Part shown: positions 55,176 to 64,000 of the stretch, one piece after another | Position numbering within the stretch: the first letter of the stretch is position 1 | How the letters are laid out: the number at the start of each line of letters is the position of its first letter | Assembly (NCBI GenBank): GCA_014529385.2 | Contig: CM043951.1 | Location: forward strand, 111,931,469-111,995,468 | Length of the DNA stretch: 64,000 bases | Direction of reading: 5' to 3' | DNA from: Adiantum capillus-veneris | Lineage: Eukaryota; Streptophyta; Polypodiopsida; Polypodiales; Pteridaceae | The notes under the pieces: generated by a model | What the model was told of the DNA's origin: nothing | What the model saw: the letters and a program-made list of their open reading frames with translations, nothing else | The model's database searches: none | Position numbers and translations under genes: made by a program

Positions 55176-56318
55176 TGTCAGGAGTTTTTTTGAGCAAGGG
55201 ATTGCGCATATGTACATACACATGCATGGTGCATTAAATAAAGGATTGCCCATTTTCCTTAGCCAGGTGGTTACGTGGGGCCCGCATGTGTACAGGTAGG
55301 ACAGCATGTACATAGTGCAGCGATTTTCATTATTATCAATACTAGTGTGTTTTTTCTACAATAAGGAGGAGTTGGTAGCGTGTAAAACTTCTTGAGGAAG
55401 CTATCCGCGGGTTGACGATGTGAGGTCAGCAGGTGCGTCAGATGGCATCTAGTGGCGTCAGGAGGGTGAACGAGGTCAATATTTGCACGCGGATGAGGAC
55501 GGACACAACGTGGGTGTTTGCTTGTGAGAATTATGCAGAAAGGTCATCATTAGGACCACTTTTTGGGGCCACTTCACGTGGTGGCGAGATGCATTATTGG
55601 AAAAAAGCTGAGTGCGAGGTGTGCGAATGATGCAAAAAGGTGACAACTATGCACTGCGAGGTCAGTTTTTGGCCTGTTCGGGGTTCGTTTGAGGTCATCT
55701 AAAAGGCCAAGGGTGCCCAACTAATAAAGCTAAGTGTGGGAACTCAAAAAAAAAAAAAAAAAAACCAGAAAAAACATGGAGAAGAGAGGAGGAACAGCCG
55801 CAGGTGTGTTTTTGCTCATTTTGGAGCCTGTTTTGGCCGTACACTGCTCATTCGAGGTCGGATTTGAGCACTTTGACATTGTAGACTGGGGTTTTGGGCC
55901 GTTCCGGACGCGATGGAGCTGTCCATTTTGTCAAATTCCTCACTGTTTTTCTGCTGTTTTTCTGTGTAATCTTCTCCGGTGAGTGAAGCTTCTTCTCCAA
56001 TTTGTGATTGTATCTGGTATCTTTTACCCATATTGTGTGAGCTGTTTGCCCCATTGGTGTTGGCCCAAGCTCAATTGTATCTAAACATCAGAAATTCTCC
56101 TCTTTTGAGCTGAGTTTTTTGGGTGTGTGTGTGTGTGTGTGTCTGTGTGGAGTGGGCAAGTGGATAGTCTCTCTCCTCTCACTCCAGAGATGTGTTCCCT
56201 GTCTCGGCCAGGTGTGTTGTGTAAGCCGAGTGGTGCCCCATAGTGTGTGTGTGTATCTTCCCAACAGTGTGTGTCGGGTCGTTATAGAGGCGCTGTGTGT
56301 GTTTTCATCCCGCTCACA
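55176..56318 (+). repeat. 3' LTR of the gypsy element (1143 bp)
   Basis: TGTCAGGAG...CCGCTCACA, followed by ACGT. Confidence 0.93.
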
Positions 56319-57070
56319 ACGTATAAGATAAGATCGCAGAATTTGCACACCATATATGGTGAAGGTCGCAATTGAGAATGAGAGAGATATGAGGACTGCG
56401 TTCTGTCAACGATAAACGTAAGAAGGATTCTCAAGGAACTTCCAAAGATGTGAGAGACGTCACCGAAAAAGGGCAGGGTAAAGGAGACGTTAATATTAAA
56501 AGAGTCCTCAAAATAGAGTGGCGTGAGACGCAAGATTGATGGCCACAATATGAATAGCAAAAAGCTAAATCTTCTCGAAAAAGTTAACGCCAAAATAAGA
56601 AAAACGATCGCGGACGCTTCACAAAGAAGTAGGACGAAGAAAGCTGCGTCAAGCTCAATTGCAGTAAAAACAGCATAACTTTTTGTTGCGAACTCCGATT
56701 GACGCAAACCTAGAACTCAAATCGAAGAGCTCGAGGAGACGAACAAGTTTTGGATGAAAAGTGCCATTGCACTACGCTCCATCGCGCTTTTCTCGTTTCT
56801 CCAAATTTTGAGCAGAACAGCAAGAAAAATTGAGATGAAGTTCAGGGTGTCATCAACAAGAAAACGTAATCAACGATTAGATTGATTAGAAATAAACGTC
56901 ACACAAAACACTAATCATATTCTTCTTAACACAAAACAACCACAATTAACAAGAATCAATGCTCAGAAATAAAATTTATAGCAATTTTTGAATCTTACAT
57001 GAAAATTGCATTCACATACTGTTGTCACCATGAATTGAATCGGCGCATGATCGTTACTGCTCTGATACCA
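56319..57070 (-). other. leader and primer site of copia copy 3
   Basis: Continues the copia leader interrupted at 47606. The TGGTATCAGAGC complement (57059-57070) abuts the LTR. Confidence 0.85.
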
Positions 57071-57213
57071 TGTTGAGATGTAGAGAGAAAGAGAGAGAGA
57101 CGAGACAAGAGACACACCATATACGCTCCCAAAGACTGATTCATATTGAGGACAAGATACAAATATATAGGTGAGACCAAGTTGAGTAGAGTGAGCCATA
57201 TATAGCTCCAACA
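57071..57213 (-). repeat. shared LTR in duplicate B (copies 3 and 4)
   Basis: 143-bp LTR equivalent to 35897-36039, again joined on its upstream side directly to FVDDFSRY codons. Confidence 0.92.
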
Positions 57214-58287
57214 ATACCTTGAGAAATCATCAACGAAAGTAATGAAGTAGCGATATTGTGATCTCGAAGAAGGTAGAGGTCCACATATATCAGTATGAAC
57301 AAGATCCAATATGTCATGAGAATGAGTTGTATTTGAAAGCGGAAAGGGTTTACGATTGTGTTTCCCAAGAGCACAAAATTCACAAATTCCCATATGGAGA
57401 TGGGCTTTAAGATCCATGGCATGAACAAGATCACGACGTTGAAGATCAAGGAGTTTCGAGAAATCAGCATGAACAAAACGGTGATGCCATACTTTGCAAT
57501 CATGATCACCTAGAGCAGTGACAATATTTGCTACAACATCATTGAGAGAGAGATCAAACAAATTACCGTTTCGAGGAGCAGTGGCTATAGTCTGTCCATC
57601 TTTCTCAATTCGGCATTTGGTATGATCAAATCCAATAAACAGACCAAGATCAACAAGTCTAGCAACTAAAAGAGGATTACGTTGAAGATCTGGTACATGT
57701 AATACTCCTCGCAAAATTCGAGTGGAAGAAGATAAGGTACCAAGATATAAGTCTCCAATACCCTTTACTTGACAAGTAGTATCATCACCTAGATAAACAA
57801 CACGTTGAACTTGCAGTGGATGATAGTTATGGAGCCACTTAGACTGATATGTCATATTTCCTGTAGCACCAGAATCGACAATAAAAAGTGATCCATCACG
57901 TACATGAAGTATTCTGTCTGGAGCAACTGAACATAGGACATAGCTTTTTTCTGGTACAATGTTGTTTTGATGTTTAGTAGCATATGCTCTATTCCGATCT
58001 GTGTCAAATCGACGCTTATAGCACATATGAGTGGGATGATCAGATCGTCCACAATATTCACAAGAAGAAGAAGAAGAGTCTCTAGATAAACGTGGTTGTT
58101 TTGTGGTAATATTGTGTTCTTCATCATATTGACGTGCCCAACAATCATCTTCAGTATGGCCATTTCTGTTGCAGTAAGAACATTGCTTATTAGCAAATCT
58201 GAAACGAGAGAAAATATTACCGCGACGGCCACCTCTGCAGTTTCCTCGTTGAAATGAACGCCTTCGAGAATAAAAAGCACGTTCCAT
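57214..58287 (-). pseudogene. copia POL fragment, copy 4
   Basis: MERAFYSRRRSFQ, two zinc knuckles, protease DSGATGN and HTDICGP, cut at DDFSRY by the LTR. Several private substitutions relative to copy 2, and no stop before the junction. Confidence 0.9.
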
Positions 58288-58995
58288 CTATTGTGACTTA
58301 GTCTCCTCTTATGAAATCATAGCTGTATCGTGACCAGCATTCCGACGTTTTTGACGTTGAGAGTATTCAATTAAAGACATGCAAGCTTGGTCGAAATCAA
58401 GACCATCTTTACTAGAGAGAATAGTAACAATGTTATCATAAGAAGAGTCCTTCACCGTATCAAGGAGAAGTGTAATCAGTTGCTTTTGTGGAACAGGACC
58501 ACCGGCAACAGCAAGTTGATTAATAATAGATTTGAAAGATTCAATATGTCCCGTCATGGCAGTACCAACTTCATATTGTAACTTGTTAAGAAACCCTCTC
58601 AAATAAAGTATTTCTGTAACAGATTGCTTCTGAAAGTTTGCAATAAGATACTTCGATACGTCGTGGGAAGTAGGCAGTTCATACATATCAAGCAAAAGGG
58701 AACCAGTAAGAGCAGAAAGAATATACCGACGAGCTGCTTTATCACGTCGTTGCCAATCCGTATAGGCAACATTCCAATATTCAAATATAGGTCCTTCAGT
58801 GATAAGCACGTTATCATTATCTGTATCAACAGGCTGAGGCGGACAAACACGATTTCCAAGAACAACATCGGAGAGTTCATCACCTTCAAGAATTAACAAC
58901 ATCTTTGCTTTCCAGCCTGGAAATCCTTGACCTTGGAAAGGAGGAACAGAACGTTGGCCAGAAGGAAAGCCGTTGATGAGAATATTCAAAGCCAT
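58288..58995 (-). pseudogene. copia GAG, copy 4
   Basis: MALNILINGFPSGQ at 58995. A TAA at 58309-58311 replaces CAA of copy 2 seven codons before the TAG-ATG border. Otherwise intact. Confidence 0.88.
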
Positions 58996-59764
58996 ATCTT
59001 GTTGCGAGAATACGTATAAGATAAGATTGCAGAATCTGCACACTATATATGGTGAATTCCGCAATTGAGAATGAGAGAGATATGAGTACTGCGTTCTGTC
59101 AATGATAAACGTAAGAAGGATGCTCAAGGAACGTCCAAAGATGTGAGAGACGTCACCCAAAAAAGGCAGGGTAAAGGAGACGTTAATAATAAACGAGTCC
59201 TCAAAATAGAGTGGCATGAGACGCAAGATTGATGGCCACAATACGAATAGCAGAAAGATAAATCTTGTCAAAAAAGTTAACGCCAAAATAAGAAAAACGA
59301 TCGCGGACGCTTCACAAAGAAGTAGGACGAAGAAAGCTGTGTCAAGCTCAATTGTAGTAAAAACAGCATAACTTTCTGCTGCAAACTCCGATTGACGCAA
59401 ACCTAGAACTCATATCGAAGAGCTCGAGGAGACGAACAAGTTTTGGATGAAAAGTGCCATTGTGCTACGCTCCATTGCGCTTTTCCCGTTTCTCCAAATT
59501 TTGAGCAGAATAGCAAGAAAAATTGAGATGAAGTTCAGGGTGTCATCAATAAGAAAACGTAATCAATGATTAGCTTGATTAGAAATAAACGCCACATAAA
59601 ACACTAATCATATTCTTCTTTACACAAAACAACCACAGTTAGCAAGAATCAACGCTCAAAAATAAAATTTGTAGCAATTTTGAATCTTACATGCGAATCG
59701 TATACACATACTGTTGTGTCACCATGAATTGAATCGGCGCGTGATCGTTACCACTCTGATACCA

Positions 59765-59907
59765 TGTTGAGATGTAGAGAGAAAGAGAGAGAGACGAGAC
59801 AAGAGACACACCATATACGCTTCCAAAGACTGATTCATATTGAGGACAACATACAAATATATAGGTGAGACCAAGTTCAGTAGAGTGAGCCATATATAGC
59901 TCCAACA
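59765..59907 (-). repeat. 5' LTR of copia copy 4 (143 bp)
   Basis: Same ends as the other LTRs. The right flank AGAACTAGCC is the same as at 40080, confirming duplication of the flank. Confidence 0.92.
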
Positions 59908-60860
59908 AGAACTAGCCTCTTAAGCACGGGTATTAAGCTCAAGGCTAGGCCATCCATAGAGTGAACACTCAAGCGAGAGAGAGCTCTCAAAAAGTGGATA
60001 CTCAAAAATGGAGCCTCCTTGCATAAAGGCTTCCTTATAAAGACTTGCACCACAATCCCTTCTACTATGGGTTTAAGTTTGAGCCCTCTAACTCGCATAT
60101 ACATCTTTGGAACTCCCAATGAGCCTAGTGTAAGTAGGAAATATTATGCACATCCATAGCATATCTCCCGCTTGATGCATAATCTGTGTAGCCTATGTTA
60201 GCCGCTGCTAACAGAGGATGAGAGAGGAGGAAAGATATTAAAATGGTTCACTGTGCTGAAAGTAAGGGAGAGGTATGAGAGGGGGAGAGGAATACGGATA
60301 GGTGTGTTGTAAAGTGAGAGAGAGAAAGAAGGAGAGATAAAGCTAGTGTATTGAGAAAATAACCATGAAATTTTTTTTTTATGTATATATTTGTGTTGGA
60401 GGATACTTTTTAGTAGAAATAGAATCTATTTGAGAGTTTTGAAAAAAAGTGATTTTTTGGGTTAGGATAATGGACGTTTTGATGATGTTGCAGGGATGGA
60501 GAGAAGTAGTTGTATGTGGGTAAGAGGGAGGAGGGGACTGGGGGTAGGGAGGAGGGGGGAGGTAGTTGGAGATTTGGAGGGAGATTAAAAAAGAGCTTAA
60601 AAATGTATTTTCAAGCTGTTGTACAGAGAAAATGACCATGAAACTTTATTTTTATTATATATATATATGTTGCGGGATAGTTTTAGGTAGAAATGGGGTC
60701 TATTTGAGAGTTTTGAAAAAAGTGACTTTTTGGGCTAGGGTTATGCACGTTTTTTATGTCGCAAGGATGTGGATAGGGCAATACTTATTGTCATATCCCC
60801 ACTCTCCCTTCTCATATCTAAAAAGGTAGAGAGAGTGTAGCTATCTCCCTCCACTAGTCT
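59908..60860. other. duplicate B of the unclassified flank
   Basis: Near-identical to 40080-41044 apart from a short deletion near 60128 and scattered substitutions. Confidence 0.85.
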
Positions 60861-61204
60861 CACTACAAGAGGCTACTCATATTAGCGACGCTCACACAGC
60901 GACGCTCAAAAAAAAAAATTCTCGGCGTCGCTATGAGCGTCGCAAATTTACTTGTAAATTTGAGACGCTCATAGCGACGCCGGCTAGGCTAAAAAAAATA
61001 ACAGAGAGCGCCCAAAAACTCAGATCTCAAATCTGAGTTTTTCGGCGCCCTCAAGCAAGGAGCAAGTAACGCTCTCCCTCTCCCTCTCTCTCTCTCCCTC
61101 TCTCTCTTTCTTCTCCACACACACACACACACACACACAAGGAGAGGAAGGAGAGCTAGGTATGCTCCCCCCCTCTCCTCACTCTCATGTTCCCTTCCCC
61201 TCTT

Positions 61205-61259
<55 letters not shown>

Positions 61260-61266
61260 TAGTGTT

Positions 61267-61304
<38 letters not shown>

Positions 61305-61926
61305 AACATAAACAAAAACGCACACACACATGCATAAACAAAGAATGCACACACACATTGAGAGAGGAAAAGAGAGAGAGAGCATGCATAAACAAAAAAC
61401 GCACACATTGAGAGAGGAAAAGAGAGAGAGAACATGCATAAATAAAAAACGCACACATTGAGAGAGGAAAAGAGAGAGAAAACATGCATAAACAAAAAAA
61501 CGCACACACATTGAGAGAGAAAGAGAGAGAAACTAATTTAACGTCGTAGGAAACTAATTAAAATTAAAAGACCTAAAGATCTAGCCGACGAGGAGTTGAA
61601 CTCAAGACCTATTATTCAAGAGGGAAATGGCATAACCAATCTATCATACTTGGCATGGGTGATAGAAAGGTTATACCATTTATCTCTTTTTATTGGCACA
61701 CACATCCACACACGCGCACACACACAAGAAGAAGAGAGTTATAACGTCGTACGAAACTATCCTAAAAGACGTTAAAGATTAGGTTAGATGTAGACTTACG
61801 TTAAATTAGATTTAGGTTTATTTAAGTTAAATTAGATTAGATTTAGGTTTATTTTTAGTTAGATTTACGTTTATTTACGCTAGATTTAGATTTACGTTAT
61901 ATTAGATTAGATTTAGGTCTCCATAG

Positions 61927-62273
61927 ACTGCGATGCCTACATGAAGCGGGTGAAGAAAGCCCTCAATGGAATATAGGGTATTGCTGCATTCATTCATGGT
62001 GGGCTCCGTCGATCCAAAAGTACTGGTGAAATGTCTTCAAAAGTACTGGTGGATCTTCAGGGCGGCAAGAGTCACTACATCCCCGACAATGACCATCTAG
62101 ACAACCTCTAGTCATTCAACAGCAACTTCAAAGTTAGTAACAAGAGCAAGAACGGTCCAAAGGGCCAATTGTTGTCATCAGATGTGGATGGAGATGAGGC
62201 AGCGTCACCGCCGGAAGTTAACTCTCACATCTTTAGTGATGAGAATGCCAACTCTTGTCGAGTTATGTGAAAA
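61927..62273 (+). pseudogene. captured HMA/HIPP-like fragment in CACTA B
   Basis: Paralogue of 42125-42475 with the same two TAGs. A small internal rearrangement repeats AAAAGTACTGGTG near 62018 and 62041 and removes the FQKIGKK codons, so decay continued after duplication. Confidence 0.65.
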
Positions 62274-62955
62274 ATTATGTGTTAAATCAGTTTTAAGGTT
62301 CTTATAATCCCTGTTAGTTTAGTTCTTTGTTTTTAATATAACATAATTTACGTTAGATTTAGATTTATGTTATATTAGATTAGACTTAGGTTTATTTAGG
62401 TTTACCCACACACACACACACACACACACAAGAAGAAGAGAGTTTTAACGTCGTAGGAAACTATCCCAAAAGACGTTAAAGATTAGGTTAGATGTAGACT
62501 TACGTTAAATTAGATTTAGGTTTATTTTTAGTTAGATTTACGTTTATTTAGATTTACTCTTATTTACGCTAGATCGAGTCCACGCAAGAATTACTTACGG
62601 TTTAGGGTTTAGAGTTAGACGAACAGTGAAAAGATCTACTGTGAAAAGATGTTGAGATGCTGTGAAGTGCTACAGCTAAAGAAGAGGCAAACGGGTTTTT
62701 TCCACTAGATGCAGTATCATGTAGATGTGGGTCTGTAGATTTCTTGTACCCACAAATATAGGTATTGACCAATAAAGACGAGATTATAACCCGATGGTTC
62801 TGATCTCCGTGTACCTCTAGACCGAGGTGTGCGGGGATTGGACATGACTAGAGAATGTGAGGTAGAGAGAGAGAGAGAGAGAGAGAGAGATAAGACGAAG
62901 AATTCCAATAGAATATTAAATTTTTTTTCCAGGTTATAAGATTTTTATCCTCATT

Positions 62956-64000
62956 ATGAGTAGTGACGAGGATGTGGGACCGTCCAACCGAAACACCTAT
63001 CTCTCAACGAGGGTCTTATGTCCTTGTAATCAATGCAAGCATGTTGTGTGACGGACAAGATGTGTTTCTTCGCAGCACGTTCACGAATTTGGCATGTTCG
63101 ATCCATCTATTATAGATCGAGTTGTTGCCAATTATAACTCGTCGGACTCTGACGCTGGCCAACAAGCAGCAATCTTGCAACCCAATAGACGTGTTCGTAG
63201 GCGCTTTGGTCAAGCAGCATATTTGAGGCCACAAGATGTAGCCTCTGATAGCTCGGGGGATGATCATGCAGAGCACATTCCCAACGAGGCAATGTTTGAG
63301 CCCGAGATTGATGAAATGATCGAGACGATCATGGATTCAGAAAGGCTTATCTATGATGATATGAAAAGTGAAGCCGATACGCCATTGTATAATGGAGCAC
63401 GTATGTCTAGATTGAAAGCACTTCTGGTTCTTCTCAACATGCAGGCAAAGTTTGGATGGAGTGACACTAGCGTCACAGCGCTTTTCAGGTGATCTATTAC
63501 AATTAGTTTACTTTAATAAAACTCTAAATGTATAATGATCCGATAGATTTTTACACGATTGTATCGTATTTTTATGTTGTGTAGATTGCTTAAAGAGCAC
63601 ATACTACCAGCTGACAATGTGATGCCAGATTCTCGAGATGAAGCAAGAAAGATTTTGCGAAACTTGGGGATGGATTACAATTCTATCCACGTTTATCCTA
63701 ATGACTGCATTCTTTTCAGAGGGGAATACATAGACATGGAGAAGTGTCCGAAATGTGATTCCGAAAGATATCGAGTAGATCTCCACGGGACAAAAATTCC
63801 ACAAAAGGTTTTGCGACATTTTCCTCTGCTTCCTCGCATCAAGCATTTCTTCAAATGTAAGTCCATGGCCGCCCTAGCATCATGGCATGAGGAGAATAAA
63901 TCTTCGGATGGTGTGCTACGAATTCCTGCAGATTGCGCAGCCTGGAAACATATAGATGGAACATGGTCGGATTTTGCCAGGGAAGCTCGAAATTTGCGCT
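62956..64000 (+). pseudogene. CACTA TNP2-type transposase, element B, N-terminal part
   Basis: Exon 1 62956-63491 shares the CPCNQCKH motif and the TGA (63049-63051) with element A. Exon 2 starts near 63584 and is better preserved than in A: CGA at 63658-63660 where A has TGA, and no one-base deletion near 63976, so the frame passes from HIDGTWSDFAREARNL into the TNP2 core. The window ends there. Confidence 0.88.

Larger units (their letters stand above)
47607..56318 (+). mobile_element. Ty3/gypsy element with dual RNase H (Tat/Athila-like)
   Basis: LTRs 47607-48729 and 55176-56318, primer site, ~1-kb leader, one long frame (49805-55147) interrupted only by two TAGs. Domains are GAG-PR-RT-RNH-aRNH-INT. 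It is inserted in the leader of copia copy 3 with ACGT on both sides (47603-47606; 56319-56322), which is single in the other copia copies. It is missing from the paralogous site near 37845, so insertion followed the duplication. Confidence 0.93.
57214..59907 (-). mobile_element. copia element, copy 4 (paralogue of copy 2)
   Basis: 5' LTR 59765-59907, leader without the 1341-bp insert, GAG 58995-58288, POL 58287-57214 truncated at the same integrase codon as copy 2. Confidence 0.9.
60861..64000 (+). mobile_element. CACTA element B (runs off the window)
   Basis: CACTACAAGAGG at 60861, the same subterminal repeats (60885-60985), microsatellite block (61075-61530), tRNA-like sequence, direct repeats, captured HMA fragment and transposase exons as element A. 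Several simple-sequence tracts differ in length. Confidence 0.9.

Overview
The window looks like heterochromatic, transposon-packed DNA from a land plant or close streptophyte relative. The evidence is Ty1/copia elements with TGGTATCAGAGC (initiator tRNA-Met) primer sites, a Ty3/gypsy element with two RNase H domains, En/Spm (CACTA) elements with a TNP2-type transposase, a captured plant HIPP-type metal-binding gene fragment, and spliced, intron-containing ORFs. I see no intact housekeeping gene, no rRNA and no convincing functional tRNA. The species cannot be named from this sequence.

Left part (1-30,547). A GAG-protease-only LTR element with its 3' LTR (1-4490) is followed by a CACTA-type terminus (4658), a GGTTA minisatellite (5440-5705) and an array of near-palindromic ~170-bp units (5706-5762, 21758-21845, 29339-29870). 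Into one palindromic unit has landed a ~16-kb element (5763-21757) with inverted termini. It carries a SWIM-finger MULE-like transposase pseudogene on the minus strand and a multi-exon gene on the plus strand. That gene has a ParB-like DGNH motif near its start and a beta-class amino-methyltransferase-like SAM motif at its end. This is the best candidate for an unusual system here. A short-LTR non-autonomous copia element (13317-15943, TSD CCCTC) sits inside one exon of that gene. A 7.5-kb copia element (21846-29338) sits in the palindromic array and itself holds an 814-bp solo LTR (TSD AGGGA).

Right part (30,548-64,000). A minus-strand copia family with 143-bp LTRs forms a dimer sharing its central LTR (30548-40079), followed by a flank and a CACTA element (41045-44551). 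From within the copia pol gene (32060) to within the CACTA transposase (44551) the segment is duplicated in tandem: 44552-64000 is the second copy and runs off the window. After duplication the first copy gained a 1341-bp inverted-repeat element (38450-39790). The second copy gained an 8.7-kb dual-RNase-H gypsy element (47607-56318, 4-bp TSD ACGT).

Common theme. Almost every long ORF is broken, and most breaks are TAG or TGA codons at places where CAG or CGA is expected. Four are confirmed as C-to-T changes by comparison with a paralogue in the window. That is the signature of deamination of methylated cytosine in silenced repeats. Possible exceptions are the UAG at the copia gag/pol border, shared by several copies, and the two UAGs that divide the gypsy polyprotein at domain borders.
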